From contig NC_134982.1 of assembly GCF_965638725.1 (NCBI RefSeq), forward strand, positions 75,468,155 to 75,532,154: a stretch of DNA of 64,000 bases. The letters run 5' to 3'. The stretch comes from Aptenodytes patagonicus. Lineage: Eukaryota; Chordata; Aves; Sphenisciformes; Spheniscidae. The translations under genes were made by a program, and so were the position numbers. The notes under the pieces were generated by a model, which ran no database searches, was not told the DNA's origin, and worked only from the letters and a program-made list of their open reading frames with translations. Shown in pieces: positions 1 through 11,200 of the stretch (its first letter is position 1; each line of letters opens with the position of its first letter).

Positions 1-1117
1 CCACAACATCCTTCTCTCTAAACTGGAGAGGTATGGATTTGATGGGTGGACTGTCTGGTGGGTGAGGAATTGGTTAGATGGTCACATCCAGAAGATAGTG
101 GTCAATGGCTCAATGTCTGGATGGACATCAGTGACGAGTTGTGTCCCTCAGGGGTCCGTATTGGGACCGGTACTGTTTAATATCTTCATCAATGACATAG
201 ACAGTGGCATCGAGTGCACCCTCAGCAAGTTTGCAGAGGACACCAAGCTCAGTGGTGCAGTTGACACGCCAGAGGGACGGGATGCCATCCAGAGGGACCT
301 GGACAAGCTTGAGAAGTGGGCCTGTGTGACCCTCATGAGGTTTAACAAAGCCAAGTGCAAGGTCCTGCACCTGGGTCGGGGCAACCCCCGGTATCAACAC
401 AGGCTGGGGGATGAAGGGATTGAGAGCAGCCCTGCCAAGAAGGACTTGGGGGTACTGGTGGATGAAAAGCTGGACATGAGCCAGCAATGTGCGCTTGCAG
501 CCCAGGTGGCCAATCGTATCCTGGGCTGCATCAAAAGCAGCGTGGCCAGCAGGTCGAGGGAGGGGATTCTGCCCCTCTACTCTGCTCTGGCGAGACCCCA
601 CCTGGAGTACTGCGTCCAGCTCTGGAGCCCTCAGCACAGGAAAGACACGGACCTGTTGGAGCGGGTCCAGAAGAGGGCCACGAAAATGATCAGGGGAATG
701 GAACACCTCTCCTGTGAGGAAAGGCTGAGAGAGTTGGGGTTGTTCAGCCTGGAGAAAAGAAGGCTTCGGGGAGACCTTCTTGCAGCCTATCAGTACTTAA
801 AGGGGGCTTGTAAGAAAGATGGAGGCAAACTTTTTAGCAGGGCCTGTTGCGACAGGACAAGAGGGAATGGCTTTAAACTAAAGCGGGGTAGATTCAGACT
901 AGATATAAGGAAGACATTTTTTAAGCTGAGGGTGGTGAAACACTGGCAGAGGTTTCCCAGAGAGGTGGTGGATGCCCCATCCCTGGAAACATTGAAGGTC
1001 AGGTTGGACAGGGCTCTGAGCAACCTGATCTAGTTGAAGATGTCCCTGCCCACGGCAGGGGGGTTGGAGTAGATGACCTTTAGAGGTCCCTTCCAACGCA
1101 AACTATTCCATGATTCT
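1..1117 (+). mobile_element. CR1 LINE, 3' part (copy 1), 5' end outside the window
   Basis: This is the 3' portion of a chicken-repeat-1 non-LTR retrotransposon in sense orientation. It carries the C-terminal part of ORF2 up to the stop at 1031-1033, then a short 3' UTR ending in the CR1-typical octamer region (TGATTCTATG, near 1110-1119). There is no poly-A tail, as expected for CR1. The coding remnant is open from the first bases of the window, so the element continues to the left. It differs clearly from the two closely related copies at 27.4 and 40.4 kb, both in protein and in 3' UTR, so it belongs to another subfamily. It lies about 0.6 kb upstream of the CAAP1 CpG island. Confidence 0.95.
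2..1033 (+). pseudogene. CR1 ORF2 remnant: C-terminal reverse transcriptase and tail
   Basis: The frame starting at base 2 is open for about 343 codons to a TAG at 1031-1033. Visible family motifs are [18 protein letters not shown] (the fingers/palm segment before the catalytic box), FAEDTKL at the position of the catalytic F-A-D-D box, [12 protein letters not shown], then [40 protein letters not shown] and the C-terminal [10 protein letters not shown] segment. The first catalytic aspartate is replaced by glutamate (codon GAG), so activity is doubtful even where the frame is intact. The endonuclease and N-terminal reverse-transcriptase parts are not in the window. The apparent methionine at codon 62 is a GTG inside the domain, not a start. 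Confidence 0.9.
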
Positions 1118-1749
1118 ATGAAATCAGTAAGAACAAGTTTCTGGGGACAAAAGGTTACATGAGAACCAAGTTGAGGTGATTACCATGACGGGTTGCCTAA
1201 AGCTTCATACCAGGGGCTCAGAACAGCAGCTCTACCAATTTTTAAGCAAGTCTGAGAGGTGACTCTCTGGAACAAGAAAGAATTAAGCCGAATGTCTCTC
1301 TGCTGGGCAGACTATATGGACTACAGCAAGGACTAGAAGCAGACTAGACAAATCAGCATTAAAGATTTCCCCCCCCCCCCCCAGGCAGAACAACTTACAA
1401 ATCTATTCAGATGTTTTGCAGGTGCCGCTGAGCACAATGACAGTGTTACCTGGACAATGTAGTTTGCTTGGATTTTATGTCATCTACTTGGGCTTCCAAC
1501 AGGCTTCGGGCAGGACCTTTGGTTCCAAAGGGCTGCCAAGGGAAGAGAACGAAGGTTCTCACATTGTTGAAACAGGTTGAAAGCCAGGGAAAACCGGTCA
1601 GGATTAAACAGCAATTACGGAGGATCAAAGATACTTGTATAAATGGGTGGCTTGCCGACGTTTGGAAAACAAGTTTTCTTCCCACCTCGCTACCCGCAAA
1701 AAAATACGCAACAAAGTTAAAAAAAGCGCCCCAAGAGCACTGCGCAGCC
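1118..1749. other. Unique 5' flank of CAAP1, no gene seen
   Basis: This lies between the CR1 tail and the CpG island. It contains a 14-base C run at 1369-1382 and is otherwise of ordinary composition. I see no splice-consistent exon or RNA gene. Composition rises toward GC from about 1740. Open frames here continue into the CpG island and look like a GC-content effect. Confidence 0.6.
1369..1382. repeat. Homopolymer C(14)
   Basis: There are fourteen consecutive C residues on the + strand. The tract is G-rich on the opposite strand and prone to length error in assembly. No function can be read from it. Confidence 0.95.
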
Positions 1750-2038
1750 AGTGGAGTGCGGACAGCCAGGGTGCGGGGCAGCGGCCGCCGACAGCAGCAC
1801 CCGCGGCACAGGGCGGCGCGGCGGCCCCAGCCGGAGACCGAGGCGCGCGGGGGCTCGGCAGAGAGCCGCCAGGAGGGGCGCCACGCAAAACTCCCGGGGG
1901 GCAGAACCCCGAGGCCGGCGGCCAGCCGCTGTCCCCGCCGGGGCCGGGGTCCCGCGGGGCCGGGGCCGGGGCCGCCCCACCGCCAACCGCCAGCCCCAAC
2001 GGCTCCCGGCCGAGCCCCCCCCCCGCCGGAAAGGGCGG

Positions 2039-2078
2039 TGACGCGTTGCGAGGCGGCCTATCAGGGCTCTGCCGGAAG
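2039..2078 (+). promoter_or_regulatory. CAAP1: Candidate CRE-like and ETS sites upstream of the CAAP1 start
   Basis: TGACGCG at 2039-2045 resembles a CREB/ATF half-site with CpG. CCGGAAG at 2072-2078 matches the ETS/GABP core. They sit about 115 and 80 bases before the ATG, where such pairs commonly lie in CpG-island promoters. Binding is inferred from motif and position only. Confidence 0.35.
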
Positions 2079-2155
2079 CACGCCTCGCCCTGGGCGCGGG
2101 CCTGCCGGGCGCGCGGATGTGACCGTCGCGGGGGGCGGCGGGCCCCGGCGGGGCG

Positions 2156-2287
2156 ATGCCGGGCAGGAAGTCCTCGAAGGAGAAGAAGCGGCGCCGCTCG
2201 CGTTCCTGCTGTCCGGAGGGAGCCTCGGGGCCGGGCGGCAGCGAGAGGAAGCGGCGGAGCACCGAGTCCAGCCGCGGCGCCCTGGAG
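2156..2287 (+). CDS. CAAP1: CAAP1 coding exon 1 (residues 1-44)
   Basis: The exon starts at the ATG at 2156 and ends at GAG before a GTAGCG donor, phase 0. It encodes a strongly basic segment beginning MPGRKSSKEKKRRRSRS, which could act as a nuclear localisation signal, then a short Gly/Ser/Pro stretch and ERKRRSTESS. The human exon has a long Gly/Ser/Cys-rich insert between the two basic blocks that is nearly absent here. The donor is weaker than consensus, so other donors in this GC-rich exon are possible; the chosen one is the one that keeps the frame into exon 2 and ends at the position expected from the human protein. Confidence 0.85.
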
Positions 2288-5200
2288 GTAGCGCGGGAAG
2301 GAGGGGCGGGCGGCCGCCTCGCGGCTCTGGCCGCTGCTTTCCCCCCTCCGCCTCGGAGTGACGGGGCTCGGGGCCGCCCGTGCCTTCTGGGGCGCGACCC
2401 GCCCTTCCCCGCCGCCGCCGCGCCCGCCTTCCGTGGCGCCCCGGCGGGCGAGGCCTGGCCGCTGCCACCGCCGTGAGCGGGCCGCGGGAAGGGTCGGGGG
2501 GCGGGCGGCTGCGCCCTCTGCTCGGCCGGGTGGTTGCGGCTGGCTCCGGTCCGGTCCGGACCCGAGGCGCGAGTGCGGGGCCGGCCGCGTTCCGTCAAAG
2601 CTCGGCGGCGTGCGGCTGCGCGGGGCAGCGCGGAGAGGTGTGCGGCAGAGGCACCCACGGCAGCGCCGCGGTGCTCCCGCTGCACGCCCGGGGGAGGCCG
2701 GCCCGTGTTTTCCCGGGTGTAGGGGCTGCTCAGCGGTGACCCCAGCCGTGGTGCTCGTGCCTGCGGGACTGCGAGTCTGTCCTAGGAGCTGTTGGTGCGC
2801 CAGCACGAAAATTCGCCCGACACACGCTCCTGAATCGCGGGGCTCTCAAAATGTATTTCTAGCTGTTTTTTTTTTAACTGTAGAGGTCTTCCGCTGATGT
2901 ATGGAAGATACGTTTTCCGATGTGAAGCCCACTTTTATTCTCAGAAGACTGTGCCACGCAGGGCATTGTATGCCAATTTCCTTCTTAGCAGGGTAGCTGT
3001 AAATTTTGAGATTAGTGGTTTAATTGCACAGCAAATCAGAGAGATTGATTTCTTCTGCTTTAAAGCATGCTTTCATGTATAAGCAGCAGCTAGGTATTTG
3101 CAGATGATATTTGCCAGTTAATATTTAAAAGTACTTTTTGCCTCTTGAAGCTTTTAAAATTTCCCCTAGCGTAAGGATGGTTTCAGTAACCAAAAATGTC
3201 GCTTCTTTAATGGTTACCCTGCAAACTGAAACACTATTTGGAAGCTCGGAAGTCCACCTTAAGACGTACCTTGCAATTATGAAGGGAAAACTATTGCAAG
3301 CACAAATGGAGCTGTAAGTTTCCTTCTTCTCTTGTTCACTAGAAAATGTGAAAATTGTACTTGCTGTCCTTGATTTTAGGAAGAAAAGTGCAATGTACCA
3401 TCTGGAGAAAAAGTGGAAGAAGCTGAACAACCCAGTGATATAGAAGAAGGAGGATTAGATCTCAGCGTGTCACTCAAACCAGTCAGTTTCTACATCGCAG
3501 ACAAAAAAGAAATGCTTCAACAGTGTTTCTGTGTCATAGGGGAGAAAAAACTACAGAAGATGCTGCCTGATATTTTAAAGGTACTGAAATACACTTACCT
3601 TCATATACTTTTTACAAGCTTGAATGCTTGTGTAACAAAGCACGTCTATCTCTCAAGTCTAGTGGACTTCCAGCTTAAAAGCTGCCTGTGTATTTCTTAA
3701 ATAAAGATTATATCAAGTCTCTGAAAGTGAGACTTTTTAAAGATTTGATATAGTTATTCCTGCTTACTCCTTTTTCCGTTGCTCAGCCATTGCTGAACTG
3801 CAGGCTGCTTGTTTTTATACTGTCTGTCTGTACTGGTTAATTAAATGCAAAAGGAGTTTCATGATTGCATGGAGTAAAGTCAGTAGTGTTGTTCACTAAT
3901 AAATATGCTGATTTGTTAATAAAAGTGTGATTTCTGTTTGTGTCAGCTGAATTTCTTTGTATGGTATTAAATTAATGTCTGAGATAAGGCAATAAAATCC
4001 TTTTTTGATAAACAGCTTCTGAAGCTGTAACTTCTGTGGACTTTAGTGGTAGTATTGCTAGAGTTTTACTGGCTTAGAGCATATGTTTTTTGAGTCTTGT
4101 GGACTGCAGGACTTGGCAGTAATAAATTAGGCTAGCAGCCCGTACAGAAGAAGAGGCTGCAGGTAAAATGCCATTTGTGTGATGTTTGTTAATTTTAAAA
4201 TTTGTCTTTTAATTTTTATCTTTATGAGTCATTATTAATGTAAGTGAGGCAGGACTTCTTCATTTTAAGCACTTGGTGAATTGCATACAGTCTCATCCGT
4301 TCCTCATCTCTGGGAGAAGAGGTCTGGTGCAGCTGGAGGCAAAGGCATTACTGACTTTGAAACGAAGTTGCCTGGTGGTGTAGAACCAAACCTACAGTAG
4401 GGTCATGAATGTTACAATATGCTCAGCACTTTCTAATTTGGTACTTATACATGGTATCATAGTTCATTTGAAAGCGTGAAATTATCACTGTTTCACCAAG
4501 AGGACACCAAGTAGTATGAAAGATGTGAAGGGAACTGGAATACCCATAAAATCTATGGCAGCGTGTGGTAGTATCAAGCATGAGAAATGGATCACAATTT
4601 ACATCTTTCTTATGTTTTCTTTATTATGGTATACAGCTGTTGCTGTGTTGGCAATAGCAGTGTTTGTTTCAGTCCGTGAGCTTGGATTCAACAGTTGGCT
4701 CTGGTCTTTGCAGGCTTAATTATGTAATCCAGCTGCTCCTGAGTGATGGAGAGTTAGGAGTCATCAGGGCTACAGTTGTTTGCTGTTTGATGCTTCACAC
4801 ATATGGCCCGGTATTTCTACTGCTCAGTGTTGCAGCTGCAGTGAAAACTCCAAGCCATAGGTCAAGTAACTGATAGTGTGTATTGCTTAATTTTTCAGAA
4901 AAAAAACCACACACGCATTATTTCTGGTAGCTGTCAAAACTGAAACACCTACCTGGTGTTCTTCAATAGTTGCATCAATGCAGGTCAGAACAGAGAAGGG
5001 CTTGCAATCTGAGTTAGCTCTTCATTCAGTACAGTTGGAGTAGTAGTTACCATTCATAATTACTCTGTCCTCAGAAATTTTTAGTAGCTCGTGGTCTGTC
5101 TTATCTGTCTTCTTAGAACTGTTCCATGGACGAAATCAAAAGGCTTTGCTTGGAGCAGTTGGAGCTGTTATCTGAAAAAAAACTGTTGAAGATACTTGAA

Positions 5201-8200
5201 GGTATGAATGAAACTTTTAGGCACCATTGTACACCAGAGAATAGTCTGCTTGGAAACTGGATTTTCACTCCGTTTCTAGCTTCTAATATATACACACACA
5301 CACACACAAATAAGTGTGTATTAGTGTGTGTGTATATATGTGTATATATATTGGTATTACATATATACACATTCTAATAGTGTTTATATATAGTATGTGT
5401 GTATATATATATGCTGGCTTTCATCTTTTAAGCTTGGATGAAATCGTCCATTGATTTAAAAGCTATTAGGGATACCTGCAGAAAACAGTAATATAAGCTT
5501 CTTTTCCTTAGTACCCAAACTAAGAACAAAGCTTTTGACTTGGTGGAAAAAACAAAGCTAGGAGGTGGAAAAAACAAAGCTAGGAGTGTAGAAGTATTGT
5601 TTGAAATCTATTATTTTAGGTAAACTGACATTAAGTTGCCCCTCGTTCTCTGCAGGGGAAATCTGACATACTGCAATACCAGTTGAATTGTATTAGCAAT
5701 TGCCCTAGAGTATTTGGTGTAGTTAAAGGATTCTTGGTGGATCCCGCTGCTCTGCTGAGACACAGTTCATGTACTTTGATTAAGGATATGACATTCCAGC
5801 TTTTCAGTATCTTATTGAACTTCCACTTGATATTTAAGGGCGGTAGAATTTATTTGTAAACATATTGCTGTCTTCTCAATTAAGTGGAACTCTTCAAATC
5901 TTGAATGCTGTGGAGTACCTTCTATTAATTTTGTCTCCTGTGCTTTATTTTTAGTGCCTATAGTGTTGTACTAGCAATAGCTATTCTGTTTTTTTTCGTA
6001 ATACAGTGTAACTGAAATAAAGTTTTTAGTTTTGAGTAAGTCTAATTTTAGAACATCTGCTCTAACTGGGGAAAAAAACCTCTTCTGCTGATGATTGCAA
6101 TAGAGTTAATCATTAAGAGTAAGCCTAACTATATAGCATTAACTATATTACCTGCCTAAATTTTCATGTTTGAAACTGTGTATATCTAGGCAAGATTGGA
6201 GCTGATTCTGATACTGACGAGGAGGCAGATGGAGGAGACAAGACTGGAGGTGAATCAGTCAGTCAGTGAGTAAAAGACAAAACACTTAATTTAAGAATAC
6301 TGAACAATACAGGGATTTTTCATGAGAAATGATCAAACTTAATAAACCTTTGAGACAATACAAGACAATACACCAGTGTTGGGCAGATTGAAGTACCTCT
6401 TAGTTTTGCTGGTTTGGTTAGTTCATCTAGACTTACTAAATAGGAACAAATGGATGGAAAAGCTAGTGTTAGTAATCCAAATTTCACATTCTGGTTGGTA
6501 TTTTTGATTTAACAGAGACCTGGTTTCTGATCCTGTCTTTAATTCAGAACAACTTACGAAGTTATTGAATGAAGTAATTTTCTTTGATCGCATCTCATCG
6601 TACATCATACAAATATCCTAGAAAATGGAGTGATACTGAGTTAAGTGATGTTTCACTTTTTCTCATGTGATACGGTTTTAATGCCCTCTGACACTTTCTT
6701 CTAGGGTTCCATTTGGAGTTGATTTGTGACTGTATCCCCCCCCTTTGCTATTTGTTGCCTACATGATCTGTGAATGGTGTCAGTACACCCATTTATGTGG
6801 ACTGATTTTCTTATTTTGGACATTGCCCTCTGCTGGCTATTTAAAAAAGCAAAATAAAAAAACCCCAAAACTACAAAATACACTAAATAGCAGGTCTCTT
6901 TATGTAAAGGAGTCTCTGTTAAGTGATAGATGTTTTGCCGGTGAACTTCTAAATAGAATGAGAAGACAAACTTATTGGCTAAGGAAACCATGAAAAATGC
7001 CCCAGGATTTTGATGCCTGGAGAAATGGTACGATTTTTTTAAGGCCTAATTTACAAGCTCTCTACTATTGCAAAATACATGAAATGGTCTTCATCTTAAA
7101 GAGGTATGGCAGGATTAGTGCTGCTAGATTTCAAGAAGGTAGTTCCATGGCTGCAAGGTGTTTCAAAGCTACTGTTGAGACGTGTATTTATGGTCCTCAG
7201 CTACAGTAGATTGAGTAAAGTCTTGCTTATATGCAAATAAAGTAATGACTTGAGCTGGTAAAAACCTAAAAAGGGGAAATTGTTATTGTCAATTAATGAA
7301 TAAAACAACAAAATAAGGAAAGGAAGCAGGATTCACCATTTCTTAACTAGCGGGTATCTGAAGACACTTAACAACCCATTTGCCCATGGCAAGTAGGAAA
7401 GTTTCAGGAAAACAACATCTATAGGATCTAAATTGCAGTTTGGAAGTCTGCTGTTTTTGCACTGTACAGATAATATCCCAGGCATAAGCAGTGAGTAAAC
7501 CAAAGTGAGTTGGTGTTGTCTGCCTTTTCTCATAGCTGTGTTGAAGTACAGCAGAATTAAAACTGACCAAGTTCTTTACCGTTGCTGCAGTTACCAAAAA
7601 CTGACAAAGCTAGGTCACCTTACGTCGCTGATGAGAAAGATATGAGCAGTAACTGACAGCAACACCAAGAAGAAATTGTGTTTAAAAAAAAAAAAAGTAA
7701 AAAACTAAGATATGTTGATCAAAGTTATAGAGCAGGTTGCTTCCTTTGACAAACATAATGGTTGAGGTGCCCCTGTTTTTTGTATCTCTATCTCTGTCCT
7801 GATAGTTTAATATTTCAGACCATTCCAAACTGGCCAGGCAAGATAATGTTGGTGTAGGAATTGTGGCTTTTCTTCTCCTTTTAATGCAGTGAGTTAAAAA
7901 ATAGTATGCTACACACAAGGGTGAGAACCTTGGCTCATAGGTTCAGCTGTGTGCTAGCTTTAACAAAAAACAAAAAGGGAAAGTTTTTTGGATGATAGAG
8001 AAATAAAGGGATAGGAAGAAATAGGTGAAACAAGTAAAATTAAGGTTTTATATTAATCATTAAGCCCAGTGCTTAGTAAGTAGAACAGTATTATGCTTTT
8101 ACAACTGTAAAATGTCACAAGCCCTTTCTACTAAATAGGTTTAATCTTTGGACATTTAGGTTAACTTTTTTCAACCTGTGTGTAATTAAATATAAATGCA

Positions 8201-11200
8201 GGTTTGCAAAACTTCAGGAAACTCTGTTTCAGCCAGAACAGCAACAAGTCAGTCAGTAGGCAGGGAGGCTAAAGATGCAAGTGAAGAAATAGCGAAAACT
8301 GCATTCCTGAGCTAAACTTTGGTTGTTTGTAATCATTAATGTGTTTTTAATTATCATCTGTGTTTAAATGGGTGAATTTTTTTGCCCTGGGAAGAGAAAA
8401 GACTTTTCAGAACGAAAAAGACAGGTTTTTTTGTTTATATTCTCACTGTTGGTTCTTCATAGTTTGTCTTCGTTACTTGTGGTTTTCTTGTAATTGACTA
8501 CTTTTTTCTGCATTCTATTAATGATGCAACATTAAAGCTTTTTTATTTTAAGTCTGACTTGTCTTAGTTGCTTTCATGGACATTTAAATGTGGTAAGGGA
8601 AAATGTGAATAGCAAGTCTTACTCTAGTCAAAAATCTGTTAACTGATTGGAAACATCAGTTTGTTTCTTTCATCTTTGTTCTTTTAAAAAAAAAAGTTCG
8701 ACAAACTTACACCTTCAGCAATATCCATATATCAATAGAAATCCAGAAGGCTTAAATCAATATATCTGAAGAAATTAAAAGTGTATCAAAATACACAGGC
8801 TTTCTTAGAAGAGTATAGTTTGTACTGTGTCTTTTTTTTTCCCCAAATATACAAATACTTATCTGTCTCTGAAGACCTGCTTCCTGTCTGTACCTTCTAA
8901 AAGTAGCAGGGATTTAGAGAAATTTCCCCAGATAATTGTAAATTGAACCTTCCTTTTTCTGATGCACATATCCTCGTTCTGCCACCAGAACTGGAAGTCC
9001 TGAGGCTTTTCCTAAATTTCAGCTCTGTAAAAGCTTCAGATGCTTCCATTAGCATGTAAAACATTTGCTCTGATGTTTTGTCACCAGCTTCTTCTGAGTT
9101 AAACACTAGGAATCCTGGAACAAGCATGCAGAAGAACTGAAGAAGCAGGGCCTACGTTTGCCAATAACTGGAAATTGCTGTTACGATAGATACGCTTCAT
9201 TACTTGTGGGCTCGGTGTAGATTTTTGACTATGCAGTTCTCAGATTTTTATTGTTTCTGTGTTACTGTCTGCAATGGAGTACTGTTAAACCAAGAGAACT
9301 GCTGTTTACTAAGCTTCCAGTTAAATGACAGATATTTAATTGGAAGGAATTAGCCAATTACTGTCCTGCAAAACCAAGTAGGCATTCTTCCTAACTCATT
9401 CAAAAGGTATTAGCATGTTCTTGAGCTGTTTCCTGAATTGGCTTTTTAAATACCTTCCAATGGAAGGACCGAAAGCAAATTATTTGCTGTTGTAATAAAA
9501 CATGTATTAAAAGAACAAGCATGCTAATATCACTATAGTGATCCTATGTTCATGTGTATAATGTGAGTAAATGATCTTTTGCTTTGAAAATATAATGTGC
9601 TTATTTTTTTTTCACTGTGTGAAAATCTGCAATTTAATATTTGCGCTTTCAAGAATTTGTAGGCTTTTTACTGCCTTGGAGTCATGAGCTCAGGTTTTGC
9701 TTGTTTTGTTTTAGAAAGGTTAGCAGTTTAGAGGCTTTCCTTTTTTTAACATGTTTTGCTCCTGGGTACTGGGCTGTTCAGAAGCATGCAATTGCTGTCT
9801 GATATTTACCCCTCTAGGTCAATTTGGTTATCTTCACCATTTGGAATCACTGAAAGAATAGGCTACATGAGTCACTGAACAGATATATTAGCACTTGGCA
9901 TCTGTTCACTGTCTTCTGTTCCCATGGTGTCCTCAAATTTCACCTGTGATCGGACTGGTGGACATTTCATAGCGCATTAAACAATTTGATTAGCATCTGT
10001 CATTTGGGATACCTTTCTTGAGGAGCACTACTTCATAAGGATTTTTCTTTTTTCTTTTTTTTTTTAATTGCTTGCTGTTAATTATTTTAGTTCTCATTTG
10101 TCATGGAAATCTACCCTTGGAACAAAAATTTGGAGGAAGCTTACAAGGACTTGGCACTTCTAGGAATATTTTTTAGACTTGGAACTGCGAAGGCAAATTT
10201 TAAATTAAGGAAGGTACATTGTCTTTATGTCAGAGTACCAGACGTACTGATCTCAAGCCTGACTCCAGAGATTTAGGTGAAAGTTTCTTAACAAAAATTA
10301 AAAGCCCTGTAAGGAAAGTATCAGCATGACTGTATCTCATGTTATCAGACTGTCTTCTAGTCCAGCACATTAAGATATTTTTTTCTGTCACAAAACTTTT
10401 CCTGTTGATCTCCAACCCCAGTTACTGCTGATGCTTGGAATCCCAGCCACCAGTATTGCAGTGCTGTTGTCTTAGTCCTTAGCTGTCCACTCCTCTGGCC
10501 AGTACCCTTTTTCCTAACTTGTGCTGCTGTCTTACCTCACTCTGCATAATCTGCTGGAGTAGTGGTACCAAATCACCCTCAAACCCAGATTTCTTTGACA
10601 GCTATGCAGATTCCTGAAAGTAATAGGTTCTGTACAGAATCCATGTGCATGAGCCCAGGTTAGCATTTAACTAGCGTGGAGCATGTCAACATGAAAAGCT
10701 AGCATAGGACAAATTTAAATTTACAGCATTTGTCACCAACAAACTGTAATAGTTAGCTTCTTTCTGCTGAAAAGAACATACTGTGCTAATGCTGTTCTAT
10801 TAAAAAAAAAAAAAATGCTGAGTTTATCTTCTGGAAGAGTGACTTTGAACTTAACTGGCATCCTGAGGGAGAAGTGTCTTTGAAGACTGATAAAAGGAGG
10901 GAGCTCCAAATTATTGTGGTCATTTACTGGCATGGCATGAAAGAAGAGGGTATTAAATTTGTATAGTGTGCCTTAATTTTAGATTAGCATGTCTTCTGCT
11001 CCCATTGTGTGGAGACATGATGTTGTGTCTCCCTTTCTTAAATCTAAACCGCAGTGTAGATAATTAGGAAAAAAAAATATTTCTTACTAACAAACAAATT
11101 AAACAAGGTTAACAAGTTGAGAGCAAAACTGAACTGTGACCTGAAATGCTTCTGCTTGGCCACAAGATGGTGCAAAATGCCCGCCTGTTAAATGAAGTGG

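Larger units (their letters stand above)
1750..2745. promoter_or_regulatory. CAAP1: CpG island, TATA-less promoter of CAAP1
   Basis: About 1 kb of very GC- and CpG-rich DNA surrounds the first coding exon of CAAP1, in sharp contrast to the AT-rich DNA on both sides. No TATA box is visible upstream of the ATG, which is usual for a broadly expressed housekeeping promoter. The island extends about 450 bp into intron 1. The large overlapping open frames on both strands here follow from lack of TA-rich stop codons and are not genes. The exact transcription start cannot be read; it is inferred to lie between about 2040 and 2130. Confidence 0.85.
5202..6189 (+). other. CAAP1: CAAP1 intron 3
   Basis: The intron is 988 bp. 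It contains an imperfect CA/TG/TA dinucleotide block at 5286-5413 and a perfect 22-bp tandem duplication at 5542-5585. The acceptor is a short TATATCTAG with an interrupted pyrimidine tract, suggesting a moderate splice site. Confidence 0.85.

Noticed and set aside
128..706. Minus-strand frame of 192 codons opposite CR1 copy 1
   Set aside because: It is the antisense shadow of the CR1 ORF2 remnant.
1468..2806. Long overlapping open frames on both strands across the CpG island (up to 393 codons on the minus strand, 297 on the plus strand)
   Set aside because: They overlap each other in several frames, are dominated by Ala/Arg/Gly/Pro and result from scarcity of stop codons in GC-rich DNA. Only the 2156-2287 exon has family support.
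4516..4719. Intron 2 frame with a hydrophobic segment resembling a membrane helix
   Set aside because: Only 67 codons, without splice sites or family similarity, between well-supported CAAP1 exons.
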